From the NCBI GenBank assembly GCA_021778845.1, contig JAJYBU010000019.1, positions 1 to 64,000 of the forward strand: a DNA stretch of 64,000 nucleotides, given 5' to 3'. This document shows positions 23,429-32,386 of the stretch, piece after piece. The DNA comes from Acidobacteriota bacterium (GTDB taxonomy: Bacteria > Acidobacteriota > Terriglobia > Terriglobales > Acidobacteriaceae). The notes beneath the pieces are model-generated. The model did no database searches. It saw nothing but the letters and a program-made list of their open reading frames with translations, and was not told where the DNA came from. Made by a program: the position numbers and the translations under genes. The stretch's first letter is position 1, and each line of letters begins with the position of its first letter.

Positions 23429-25032
23429 CGCTCCCCTGTCCTATTCGTCGCTGTCCCCGAAATCCAGGTAAACCCTTCAGCATCAGTCACCCGTGCGCGA
23501 AACGCCTGCCACAGGTGCCCCACCGTATCCATCGCCAGCACCGTGTGCTCGTCCTGCGCGAGGCACGCAAAGTCCCCGGCCAGCCCATGCAGAAACACCG
23601 CCGCCTCCACCGCCGCCTCCGTGTCCTCCGCCCCATACTGAGCCAGCATCGCGGCCACGACTCCCGTCAGGATGTCGCCGCTCCCGCCCTTGGCCATCGA
23701 CGGATTCCCCGTCGTATTCACAGCAATTCTCCCATTCGGATGCGCCACCAGCGTGCGCCAGCCCTTCAGCACCAGGGTTACGCCGTGCTCAGTCGCAAAC
23801 CGCCGCGCCAGCCCCACGCGATCCGCCTCGACCTCCTTCACCGTCATCCCCACCAGCCTCGCCATCTCCCCCGGATGCGGTGTCAGCACCAGCGTCCGAG
23901 GCTTCCCCCTGGTCTGCGCATCCTTCACTAAATCCTTCAGCAGCATGGACTTCCCTGCAAACGCATTCAGCGCATCCGCATCAATCACCATCGGCAGCGT
24001 CACCCGGTCCACGAACGCGCGCACCCACTCCGGAGTCGTCCCCTCCTGCCCCAGCCCCGGCCCAATGCCCACCACCGTAATCCCTGTCAGCAGCCTCGCC
24101 AGCGGCTCTTTCCCGAGCATCTCCATCGCCAGCCCACCCGAATCCTCCGTCGCCAGCGGCGTCAGCATCATCTCTGGCGCCACGGCTGCCACCGTGGACA
24201 AAATCTCCCGCGGCACCGCGGCCGTCACCAACCCGGCGCCAGCACGCATCGCAGCCACACTCGCCATCGACGGCGCGCCTGCCTTCCCCGACGCCCCACC
24301 CACCACCAGCACATGCCCCAGCCGGCCCTTGTTCCCATTGATCGCGCGCGGCTTCTCCGCAATCGCCTTCGCACTCCCACCCCACGTCAATCCGCTGGCC
24401 GAGACAATCGCCTCTTCCGGCGTCCCAATCCCCGCCACCACCACCGGCCCAAACGTCTTCCCGGCAGTCAAATGCCCGAACACATGCGCCAGCTTAGGAG
24501 CGGCAAAAGTCACCACAGCGTCCGCCCGAAACGCCCCCTCGGCCCATCCCTCCATCGAATCCGCATCCCACCCGCTCGGCAGATCCACCGCCACCACCGG
24601 CACGCTGCTCGCCGCCAGCAACCCCTGCGCCACCGCCGCCAGCCCTCGCAACGGCGGCCTGAACCCCGTCCCCACCACCGCATCGATCACCAGCGCCGCA
24701 CCCTCCAGCGCCGCCCTCAGCCCCACCTCATCCGAAATCTCATGCAACTCCACCCCGCCCATTTCAACTCCCGCCGTCCGCGCAGGACCCGACAGCAGCG
24801 CCACGCGCACCCGTCGTCCAGCCTCGGCCAGGTGCCGCGCCGCGACCATCCCATCCCCGCCATTATTTCCCTTGCCGGCCAGCACCACCACCAGCCCATC
24901 GCCCTCAAACCGCCGCAGGCAGAACCGTGCCACCGCCGAGCCCGCGGCTTCCATCAACTGCTCCACGGCCACGCCAGCCTCCACCGACCGCCGGTCCGCC
25001 GCGCCCATCTCTTCCGCTGTCAGAATCTTCAT
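23425..25032 (-). CDS. nnr: Bifunctional NAD(P)HX epimerase / ADP-dependent dehydratase
   Basis: The 535-residue protein repairs hydrated NADH and NADPH. The N-terminal epimerase domain (about 1-215) begins 'MKILTAEEMGAADRRSVEAG' and has 'VLAGKGNNGGDGMVAARHLAEAG'. The C-terminal ribokinase-like dehydratase (about 230-520) has 'GRLGHVLVVGGASGKAGAPSMAS', 'VVGIGPGLG', 'VIDADALNA', 'LTPHPGEMARL' and the catalytic 'GNPSMAKGGSGDILTGVVA'. The fusion is the usual bacterial form. I start at ATG 25032 rather than the upstream codon at 25050. It is coupled to tsaE downstream. Confidence 0.97.
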   Translation of the reverse strand: MKILTAEEMGAADRRSVEAGVAVEQLMEAAGSAVARFCLRRFEGDGLVVVLAGKGNNGGDGMVAARHLAEAGRRVRVALLSGPARTAGVEMGGVELHEISDEVGLRAALEGAALVIDAVVGTGFRPPLRGLAAVAQGLLAASSVPVVAVDLPSGWDADSMEGWAEGAFRADAVVTFAAPKLAHVFGHLTAGKTFGPVVVAGIGTPEEAIVSASGLTWGGSAKAIAEKPRAINGNKGRLGHVLVVGGASGKAGAPSMASVAAMRAGAGLVTAAVPREILSTVAAVAPEMMLTPLATEDSGGLAMEMLGKEPLARLLTGITVVGIGPGLGQEGTTPEWVRAFVDRVTLPMVIDADALNAFAGKSMLLKDLVKDAQTRGKPRTLVLTPHPGEMARLVGMTVKEVEADRVGLARRFATEHGVTLVLKGWRTLVAHPNGRIAVNTTGNPSMAKGGSGDILTGVVAAMLAQYGAEDTEAAVEAAVFLHGLAGDFACLAQDEHTVLAMDTVGHLWQAFRARVTDAEGFTWISGTATNRTGER

Positions 25033-25112
25033 CGCGAGCCACTGCCTCATCCACCCACTGCTTCATCCGCTAGGATGCGACTGCTCCGGCAGAATTCACA
25101 GCACACAAACGC

Positions 25113-26366
25113 TCACCGCACGACGCCGCCGCCCTGAACCGAAGCCGTCGTCTCCGTCCTCGACTGGAAGAAGTTCCGGTCATACATCGCGCGATAGAAC
25201 GCACCCGTCAACTCCGCAGCCTTGGGTCCGAACGTTGCCCTTCCGCCTTCCAGAAACACGACCGTAACGATCCGCCCCGTCGGCGCATCGCCATAGCTCA
25301 CAAACCAGCCAAACCGCGTCCCGTTATCCGAGCACGTCCCCGTCTTCCCGAACACCGGAAACTGCTCGAAGTTCGTCCGCAGCGACCGCGCAGTGCCATT
25401 GGAAAAGTCCACCGCTCCCTGCATACCGGGCAAAATCTGTGGGATTACATCCTTGATATCCAGCAGCCGTTTCACCTTCGGCTGGAAGTCCGCAACCTCG
25501 GCCTGCGTCGTCGGATGCTGCAAATAATACAGCGTCCCTCCGTTCGCAATCGCACTCACCAACGCTCCCAGTTGCAGCGGCGTCATGCTGATGCTCTCGC
25601 CAAACGAGCACATCCGTCCCACGCCGCCATTGGCCGCCGGCAGCGCCGTATCCGGATACACCCCCAGGTGCTCGCCCGCAATGTTGTACCCCGCCAGCTC
25701 ACCCAGGCCGAACTCATTCGCATAGTGCTTCACGCGGTCAAAGCCCATCGTGCGCCCCAGCACCTCAAAGTACAGATTGATCGACCGTGCCAGCGCGTGG
25801 GTCAGGTCCACCGAGTAGTGTCCCCCCAGGTTCACCGGCGTATCCGCCTTGATCAACCCCTCCTTCAACGCCGCCAGCGCCACCGACACCTTGATCGTCG
25901 AGCAAGGCTCCGCACCCGCACTCAGCGCCAGCCGCTGGTTCACCATCGCCAGAATCCTTCCACTCGAAGGATCGATCGCCAGCACCGTGCCATTCATATT
26001 GCCCAGCGCCTGGATCGCGGCCTCACGCACTACCGGATCTTCCCCTGCCGTCACATCCCCCGCCGTCAGCGCGGCAACATCCGCAAAGCTGTTCGCCGTA
26101 AACCGCTCCCCATAGTATCGAGTCCGCCGACGCCGGTGCCCGCTCACGCGCACCACCCCGGCGCTCCCATGAGCCGCAGAACTCGCAGCCACCCGTCGCC
26201 TGCTCGCCACGCGATGCGTACTGCGCGAACCATGCGCAGCCGTATGATGCACCGTCGTCGTCGCAGCATGGGTCTTATGCTTTGCCGGCACCATCGCCGC
26301 ACCCGCGCGCACGCCGCCCGCAAGCAACAGCAACAACATCACCAGCCCTGAAATTCTCCGTCCCAT
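25113..26366 (-). CDS. Penicillin-binding transpeptidase-like protein
   Basis: The 417-residue protein has a signal or anchor segment ('LVMLLLLLAGGVRAGAAM'), then about 60 residues of His/Arg/Ser-rich low-complexity sequence, then a transpeptidase domain. The three active-site motifs are present: SxxK as S-T-I-K in 'AEPCSTIKVSVALAAL', SxN as S-I-N in 'ARSINLYFEVLG', and KTG in 'VFGKTGTCSDNGTRFGWFVSY'. No PBP dimerisation or transglycosylase domain precedes it. It could be a monofunctional transpeptidase, a BlaR sensor-like remnant or a class D-like hydrolase; the FtsI-like 'SMTPLQLGALVSAIANGG' favours a transpeptidase. It sits between the nnr-tsaE pair and ftsZ on the same strand. Confidence 0.85.
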   Translation of the reverse strand: MGRRISGLVMLLLLLAGGVRAGAAMVPAKHKTHAATTTVHHTAAHGSRSTHRVASRRRVAASSAAHGSAGVVRVSGHRRRRTRYYGERFTANSFADVAALTAGDVTAGEDPVVREAAIQALGNMNGTVLAIDPSSGRILAMVNQRLALSAGAEPCSTIKVSVALAALKEGLIKADTPVNLGGHYSVDLTHALARSINLYFEVLGRTMGFDRVKHYANEFGLGELAGYNIAGEHLGVYPDTALPAANGGVGRMCSFGESISMTPLQLGALVSAIANGGTLYYLQHPTTQAEVADFQPKVKRLLDIKDVIPQILPGMQGAVDFSNGTARSLRTNFEQFPVFGKTGTCSDNGTRFGWFVSYGDAPTGRIVTVVFLEGGRATFGPKAAELTGAFYRAMYDRNFFQSRTETTASVQGGGVVR

Positions 26367-26527
26367 CGACTCTCTTCTCTACCGTTCTTCCTGCATCTTC
26401 TAGGATTCACGTCTCGCCACATTGGCGTCCGCAACCACAAACACGGTGAAGGAAACCACTTCCCGCCTGAACATGGGTCTTCGCTCCCGTTTTCCCATCA
26501 ACCAACTACGGCCAGCTTCAAACCTCG

Positions 26528-28402
26528 TTATGTCTTCCGCCTCAGAAATGCCGGAATATCCAGATCATCATTCTCCGCACCGGACTCCGCCGCATATCCC
26601 GAAAACGACGGAATCCTCGCATCCGGCCAGGGCTTGGAAGCCGCATCTTCAGTCGGCTTCACCGCTGCATCCTCCCTCGGCCTGCGAAAAAAATCATCGT
26701 CGAACACCGACGCTCGCACCGGAATCAGTTCGGGAGTCGACGGCCTCGTCACCGGCGCATCATAGCCGGCAGCCTGAGCCACACGCTCACCGGCACCTTG
26801 CATCTCCGCGCCGCCATCTCCCTCAGCGGCTGGTCTCGATGTCTCCATCGCACTCTCCTCCACAGCCTGAGGAATGTGCTCTACCACCACCGGAACCGGT
26901 ATCGCCGCAGCTCCCGTCTCCGCCTGAATCTCCGTCCGCGGCTCCGCCGTCATCGCTTCGGACGACCGCACCCCGGGCTGCTGATAGGGCTCCTCCACAT
27001 GTGGCGCAAACTCAATCCGCAGCGACGGCGACTGCCACGCCTGTTGCCGCGCCGTCTCATAGTAGGACGACACCGGATACGCCTGCCGTTGCACCCGAGC
27101 CTCCACCACCGACTCCACCGGCTCCGCAACCTTCGACTCCGCGGCCGTTGCACCAGCCACCGTCTCTTCCACTTCCATCTCACTCGCAAACCGGATCGCC
27201 GGTGCCCCCGCCTGCGATGCGAAGATCAACGGCGGTGTCGACTCTTCTACCTGCTCCGCCTCGCGCTCAGACCTTGGCACCAGCGGCCGCGACACGACCC
27301 TGGGCGCAACAACCTCATGGTGCGCCGTCGGCAGAGCAGCAGCAGCCATCATGCGTTCCCGCCGCGCCGGCATCGCCTCACGAAACCCCGTCGCGATCAC
27401 CGTAAACTTCACGTCGTCGCCAAACGTCTCATCCAGCACCGCCCCGAAGATGATATTCGCGTCCTCGTGCGCCGCCTCCTGGATAATCGACGACGCCTCA
27501 ATCACCTCACTCAGCTTCAGGCTGCTCGACCCGGTGATATTGATCAGAATTCCGCGCGCTCCATCAATCGCTCCGGCCTCCAGCAGCGGCGACGCAATTG
27601 CAGCCATCGCCGCCTCGCGTGCCCGGTCCGGCCCCGACCGCACCGCCGTCCCCATCACCGAATAGCCCATCCCCGCCATCGTCGTCTTCACATCCGCAAA
27701 GTCACGATTGATCACCCCCGGAATCGTAATAATGTCCGAGATCCCCTGCACGCCCTGGCGCAAAATATCGTCTGCAATTCGGAAGCTCTCGAAGAACCCC
27801 GCGTCCTTGGCCGTCGTCAGCAGCTTGTCGTTCGGAATCACGATCAGCGTATCGACCGACTCCAGCAGTTCCTGCAATCCGCGCTCAGCCTGCATCGCCC
27901 GGCGCTTGCCTTCAAACGCAAACGGCCGCGTCACCACCGCAATCGTCAGCGCTCCCATCTCGCTCGCCAGCGAAGCAATCACCGGAGCAGCGCCCGTCCC
28001 TGTTCCTCCACCCAGCCCCGCCGTCACAAACACCATGTCCGCGCCTTCCAGCGCCTCAATGATCTTGTCCGAGTCCTCCAGCGCCGCTCGCCGGCCAATA
28101 TCCGGATTCGCCCCCGCGCCCAGCCCGCTCGTCAGCTTCACGCCCAACTGTAGCTTGATCGGCGCATTCGATCCCTCCAGCGCCTGCACATCCGTGTTCG
28201 CCGAAATAAACTCCACGCCTTCCACCTGCGCCGCAATCATCCGGTTGATCGCGTTGTTCCCGCCGCCGCCCACGCCAATCACCTTGATCCGCGCGTTCCG
28301 TTGCGGCTCCTCGTGATAATGAATGCGCAGTGAGTCCTGTGGCTTGGCACCGAGTGCGTCTTGTGGCTTCACGCCGGGCGCGTCTTCATGCGGCAGGGGC
28401 AT
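26528..28402 (-). CDS. ftsZ: Cell division protein FtsZ with extended C-terminal linker
   Basis: This tubulin-like GTPase forms the division ring. The GTPase core (about residues 38-345) shows '[16 protein letters not shown]', the tubulin signature '[10 protein letters not shown]' and 'NDKLL'. At 624 residues it is far longer than the usual 350-420: after the core comes a 250-residue Glu/Ala/Pro-rich linker, ending in the conserved C-terminal peptide '[13 protein letters not shown]' that binds FtsA. The N terminus has about 35 extra residues including a near-duplicate '[16 protein letters not shown]'. Ribosome binding site AAGGAG is eight bases ahead of the ATG. It follows the outer-membrane barrel gene and is the last gene of the dcw cluster here. 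Confidence 0.97.
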   Translation of the reverse strand: MPLPHEDAPGVKPQDALGAKPQDSLRIHYHEEPQRNARIKVIGVGGGGNNAINRMIAAQVEGVEFISANTDVQALEGSNAPIKLQLGVKLTSGLGAGANPDIGRRAALEDSDKIIEALEGADMVFVTAGLGGGTGTGAAPVIASLASEMGALTIAVVTRPFAFEGKRRAMQAERGLQELLESVDTLIVIPNDKLLTTAKDAGFFESFRIADDILRQGVQGISDIITIPGVINRDFADVKTTMAGMGYSVMGTAVRSGPDRAREAAMAAIASPLLEAGAIDGARGILINITGSSSLKLSEVIEASSIIQEAAHEDANIIFGAVLDETFGDDVKFTVIATGFREAMPARRERMMAAAALPTAHHEVVAPRVVSRPLVPRSEREAEQVEESTPPLIFASQAGAPAIRFASEMEVEETVAGATAAESKVAEPVESVVEARVQRQAYPVSSYYETARQQAWQSPSLRIEFAPHVEEPYQQPGVRSSEAMTAEPRTEIQAETGAAAIPVPVVVEHIPQAVEESAMETSRPAAEGDGGAEMQGAGERVAQAAGYDAPVTRPSTPELIPVRASVFDDDFFRRPREDAAVKPTEDAASKPWPDARIPSFSGYAAESGAENDDLDIPAFLRRKT

Positions 28403-28546
28403 ATGCGTATCTCCTTAGGCGTTTGCGAATAACTTCTCTTCATTCCATGCTACTTATGCGCTTGAGGCCTTTCCTGCGCCTCGCCCGCATCTACTTCGGT
28501 TACCGGCGTCATCACCATCCAACGCCGGCTCCCTCTCATCTCGCAA

Positions 28547-29206
28547 CTACCGCGACGTTGGCATATGGAACACCACCGACGCTCCAATCGACATCAGGAA
28601 AATCGAGGGCGGTCCGTCCACGGTTCCGCCGCTTCCAATGCGATTCATGTTGCCCAACCCAAGCTCGATCGGCCGCAGATCAATCATCGGAAAGATGTGA
28701 ATGTTGAAGCCTGCCAGGCCTTCATACACCAAAAAGTTATCCTCCAGCCGCGGCGGATTCGGAACCACGGAACCCGGCGCAATGGCTCCAAATGGCAGCG
28801 ACGCATTGCTCTTCGCATAGCCCGCCGACATCTGCACGTACGGATTCATCCACGAGTACCGCGTCCGAAAGGAACCTCGCACGCCCAACAACACATTATT
28901 GAATCCCGTCGCATCGCTACCGCCGCCCGAACTCGTCGCCGACTTGTTCGAGCGCTGCGTCCCACCACGAAAATCCACGCCCAGCCGCATCGGCCCAACG
29001 TTGCGGAAGTCATAGTAGGCACCTGCCTCAAATCCTTGAGGATTCACCTGGCCACCTACACTCGAGCACTGACCCTGCGGATCGAAGCACGTCATGCCAC
29101 GAAGCTCCGTCGCTTGAAAACCGATATAGACACCCGCCTGGGCCCGCGCCGCAACGGCACACCCAAGTCCCAACAAAACGATCACGAAGCTTTTGCAAAA
29201 TCTCAT
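28547..29206 (-). CDS. Outer-membrane beta-barrel protein between ftsA and ftsZ
   Basis: The 219-residue protein has a signal peptide ('FVIVLLGLGCAVAARAQA'), then alternating polar/hydrophobic strands with Gly and aromatic residues ('FEAGAYYDFRNVGPMRLGVDFRGG', 'YVQMSAGYAKSNAS', 'IFLMSIGASVVFHM') and a terminal strand close to a barrel end. It resembles small OmpA/OmpX-like barrels common in Acidobacteriota. Two cysteines ('CFDPQGQC') lie in an early loop. I start at ATG 29206, where the signal peptide begins. Its place between ftsA and ftsZ, with gaps of about 140 bases on each side, is unusual. Confidence 0.8.
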   Translation of the reverse strand: MRFCKSFVIVLLGLGCAVAARAQAGVYIGFQATELRGMTCFDPQGQCSSVGGQVNPQGFEAGAYYDFRNVGPMRLGVDFRGGTQRSNKSATSSGGGSDATGFNNVLLGVRGSFRTRYSWMNPYVQMSAGYAKSNASLPFGAIAPGSVVPNPPRLEDNFLVYEGLAGFNIHIFPMIDLRPIELGLGNMNRIGSGGTVDGPPSIFLMSIGASVVFHMPTSR

Positions 29207-29342
29207 ATCACCCAGTCTATCGTCTCCAGCGCCTTCTGGCCGCACCGCACCAGCCTTAACCGCCGTTTTCCTCAGCATTCCCAGCCCAGAACCCTTCGCC
29301 TCTGCCCGGCCCGTCCTGACCACCCACCACGAAGCCCTGTCC

Positions 29343-30569
29343 TCAAAAGCTCCCCGCAAAGATCGACTTCAGCTTCTGCGCCAGCCCCTGCTCCTCGCTG
29401 GCCTTGCGCACCTGCGTCCGATGCGTGTAAAGCAGCATCCCGATCGCCACCGAAAACTCCGGCCGCGCCAGCTCCGGCGGCATCCTGCTCAGCGGCACCG
29501 GATACCCAATTCGCGCCGGCACCCGCAGCAGGCTCTCCGCGTTATCCAGCAACCCCACCAGATGCGCTCCGCCCCCGGTAAACACGCAGCCCGCTCCCAT
29601 CGCCTCCAGCACGCCTCCGCCACGCAGATTGTCGCGCAGCATCGTCAGCAGCTCTCGTGCCCGAGGCTCCAGAATCTCCGCCAGAAACCGCTGCCGCACC
29701 ATCCGCGTCTGCTGCCCGCCCATCGCCAGGTCGCTGCCAATCTCAATCTCATTCAACTGCGGAATCGACGTCACCACGCAGTTCCCATACATCCGCTTCA
29801 ACTGCTCGGCCTCTTCCACGCTCACATGCAGCCCCACCGCCAGGTCATTCGTAAAGTGGTCCCCGCCAATCGGCAACACCGCCGTATGCGCCACCGACCC
29901 CTCAAAGAACACCACCAGCTCCGTCGAGCTCGTGCCAATATCCACCACGCACACGCCCAGCTCGCGCTCGTCGGCCGATAGCACAGCCTCCGCCGCCGCA
30001 ATCCCCTCAAACACCGTATCCACCACCTCAAGCCCCGCCCGGTTCGCGCACGTCACCACACTCTGCGCCGCGCTCCCCGAGCACGTCGAAAGGTGCAGGC
30101 AAACCTCCAGCCGATTCCCCACCATCCCCACCGGATCGTGAATCCCGCCCTGGTCGTCCAGAATAAATTGCTGTGGCAGCAAGTGCAGAATCTCGCGGTC
30201 CGGAGCCAGCCCCACCGAGCGCGCACGATCGATCGCCGACCGCACATCCTCGCGCGTAATCTCCTTCATCCGGCTGCCCATGCTGATCCCGCCCTGCGAG
30301 TTCATCCCCCGCACATGCGGCCCGCCAATCCCCACCACCGCCCGCTCAATCGGTGCCTTCGCACTCTTCTCCGCCGTCAGCGCCGCGTCATTAATCGCCT
30401 TCGCCGCCGGTCCCAGGTCCGAGATCACGCCCCGCCTCATCCCGCGCGACGCCTCCACCCCGTGCCCCCTGTACCGCAGCACGCCGTCCACCAACTCCGC
30501 CACCAGCACGCAGCTCTTCGAGCTCCCCGCATCCAGCACCGTGATCAGGTTGTCCATCTTTGCATTCAT
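29343..30569 (-). CDS. ftsA: Cell division protein FtsA
   Basis: The 408-residue actin-like ATPase tethers FtsZ to the membrane. Visible are 'TVLDAGSSKSCVLVAEL' (phosphate 1), 'SHVTG..N'-type SHS2 region with 'VVGIGGPHVRGMNSQGGISMG', 'GVCVVDIGTSSTELVVF' (phosphate 2) and 'GCVFTGGGAHLVGL' (adenosine motif). The C-terminal end 'EEQGLAQKLKSIFAGSF' is the amphipathic membrane-targeting helix. Start ATG at 30569, 20 bases after ftsQ; a second ATG lies at 30557. It lies between ftsQ and the barrel gene. Confidence 0.97.
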   Translation of the reverse strand: MNAKMDNLITVLDAGSSKSCVLVAELVDGVLRYRGHGVEASRGMRRGVISDLGPAAKAINDAALTAEKSAKAPIERAVVGIGGPHVRGMNSQGGISMGSRMKEITREDVRSAIDRARSVGLAPDREILHLLPQQFILDDQGGIHDPVGMVGNRLEVCLHLSTCSGSAAQSVVTCANRAGLEVVDTVFEGIAAAEAVLSADERELGVCVVDIGTSSTELVVFFEGSVAHTAVLPIGGDHFTNDLAVGLHVSVEEAEQLKRMYGNCVVTSIPQLNEIEIGSDLAMGGQQTRMVRQRFLAEILEPRARELLTMLRDNLRGGGVLEAMGAGCVFTGGGAHLVGLLDNAESLLRVPARIGYPVPLSRMPPELARPEFSVAIGMLLYTHRTQVRKASEEQGLAQKLKSIFAGSF

Positions 30570-30588
30570 AGCTTCACTCTTTTTGCAT

Positions 30589-32274
30589 TCATGGAGTCAC
30601 TCCGCCTTTACCACCGGCTCCGCCGCTCTTCGCAACCTTCACCGTCTCCGCCTTATGTTCCTTCGCCAACTCAGCCCTGTGCGCCGCCGCCAACTGCGCA
30701 AACAGCCTCTGATTCGCCGTATCCACTCCCGATCCCGCCTTCGCCCTGGCAATCACCGAAGGCTTCGCCGCCGCCTTCTTCGCCACGGGCTTCGCGGAAA
30801 CTTTCTTCCCAGCCATAACCTTCGCTGCCACAACCTTCGCCCCCGCAGGCTTACCCGCTATGGCAAGTTTTGTAGCCGCACCAGGCTTCGCCGCCGCTGT
30901 AAGTTTTGTAGACGCAGCAGGCTTGGTCGCCACCGCAGGCTTCGCCGGAGCTGATCCCTTTGCCGCGACCGCTGCTCTCCCCAGCACTCCGGCATCCTGA
31001 GCGGAGCGAAGGCCCCCTGTAGTCGCCCTTGCGGTTGTCGTTGCCTTTACCTTTGAAGTTGGCGTTGCCTTTACTGTCGTTGCCTTTGCCGTCGTTGCCT
31101 TTGCCGTTGTTGCCTTCGCCGTTGCAGCAGGCATCGCCACAGGCGCCGCAGCTCCCGCCTCGGTCACCCCACCCGGTGCGACCCCTGCGCCATTCTGCAT
31201 CTCCAGCACAATCTGTCCCTCATACCGCATGTCCGCCGACGCCAGCTTCGGATACGCCTGCCGCCACTCCGGCAGATGCTGCTCGAACTCCCTGTACCGC
31301 CGCAGAAAATCCTGCTGGCCAAAGTGCACCAGGATGTCCGAGCTACCCTCCGTAATCAGCGCCCTCACATCCTCCGGGTCCGACACATCCACCTCGCTCA
31401 CCGAGTCCGTCAGGTGCTGTCCCGCGCTCTCCAGCTCCCGCATGAACTGCCCATACACCGCCATCCGCGTCCCCCGCGCCTGCGCCGTCTCATCCGCCGA
31501 CAACCCCGTCAGCACCGGAAACGAATAGTGCGGATTGCCCGCCGCATCCGGCGGCATATCCAGCAGCACACCGCTTCCATCCACCAGCCCGATCTGCGTT
31601 CCCTGGCGCACAAACGCCACCGGCGTCCGCTCCGCAATCTGCACCCGGATCGTGTCCGGCAGCAGCCGCATCACGTCCGCGTGGGCCACCCACGGCAACC
31701 GCTCCAGGTCCGCCTGCCGCTCCCCCAGCGACACCCGGAAGATATTCCGCTCCAGGTCCGCGCCAAACACGCTCAGCACCTGATCGCGCGTCAAATGTTC
31801 CGCACCCCGTATCTGAATATCGTCCGAACTCGCCAGCACAAACCGCGGATCATGCATCAGGTAATACCGCACTCCGGCAATCGCCACGGCCACGGTGCCC
31901 AGCAACCCAAACACCGCCACCCCCAGCACAATCCGTCCACTCATACTGCGCGGCAGTCCACTCAGCCGGAACCCCAGCCTGCCTCGCCGCGGAACATACT
32001 CCGGCTCGTCCAGCCCTCCGTAGACGCTCCCTGCTCCCGGCTCTTCATACCCATCGCCGTCATATCCGGCGCTGCCAAACCCCCGCTGCAATGCCCCCAC
32101 CGGCGCAGGCCCCCGCCGCGTCCCCCGCGCCTCGGTCTCCGAAGCATAGCTCTCCTCGGGCGCATCCAGCACCGCCGAGCCCAGCCCGGATTCAACTCCG
32201 GACCCACGCTTCGAACCCATCTTCTTCATCTCCGCCTGGCCCTGAGCAAGGCCGCGGAAGAATCGCCGTATCAT
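30589..32274 (-). CDS. ftsQ: Cell division protein FtsQ with a long Lys/Ala/Thr-rich tail
   Basis: The 561-residue protein has a cytoplasmic N terminus of about 110 residues, a membrane helix ('IVLGVAVFGLLGTVAVAIAG', 115-134), a POTRA domain (about 145-215; 'DIQIRGAEHLTRDQVLSVFG', 'LPWVAHADVMRLLPDTIRVQIAERTPVAF') and the FtsQ beta domain to about residue 360. It links early and late divisome parts in the periplasm. The last 200 residues are a low-complexity tail with tandem AKATT units and many AxKP repeats, like histone H1 tails, with a short coiled-looking end ('LFAQLAAAHRAELAKEHKAE'). Normal FtsQ is about 250-300 residues. Residues 420-430 derive from an interspersed repeat. Confidence 0.93.
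   Translation of the reverse strand: MIRRFFRGLAQGQAEMKKMGSKRGSGVESGLGSAVLDAPEESYASETEARGTRRGPAPVGALQRGFGSAGYDGDGYEEPGAGSVYGGLDEPEYVPRRGRLGFRLSGLPRSMSGRIVLGVAVFGLLGTVAVAIAGVRYYLMHDPRFVLASSDDIQIRGAEHLTRDQVLSVFGADLERNIFRVSLGERQADLERLPWVAHADVMRLLPDTIRVQIAERTPVAFVRQGTQIGLVDGSGVLLDMPPDAAGNPHYSFPVLTGLSADETAQARGTRMAVYGQFMRELESAGQHLTDSVSEVDVSDPEDVRALITEGSSDILVHFGQQDFLRRYREFEQHLPEWRQAYPKLASADMRYEGQIVLEMQNGAGVAPGGVTEAGAAAPVAMPAATAKATTAKATTAKATTVKATPTSKVKATTTARATTGGLRSAQDAGVLGRAAVAAKGSAPAKPAVATKPAASTKLTAAAKPGAATKLAIAGKPAGAKVVAAKVMAGKKVSAKPVAKKAAAKPSVIARAKAGSGVDTANQRLFAQLAAAHRAELAKEHKAETVKVAKSGGAGGKGGVTP
30985..31025. repeat. Interspersed repeat fragment within the ftsQ tail
   Basis: The plus-strand text 'catcctgagcggagcgaagg' matches the widespread 'catcctgagcgaagcgaagg' intergenic repeat core. 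In ftsQ it encodes GGLRSAQDAGV, which breaks the otherwise regular Lys/Ala/Thr pattern. Confidence 0.6.
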
Positions 32275-32386
32275 CCACTATAACGGCCACCGCCCCCACC
32301 CCCCGCAAACTCCTCAAGGGGTATCGCATCAGGAACGCTCCCCACCCATTTTGGAACCGCCAAAACCCTCACCCGACGGCGCAGGT

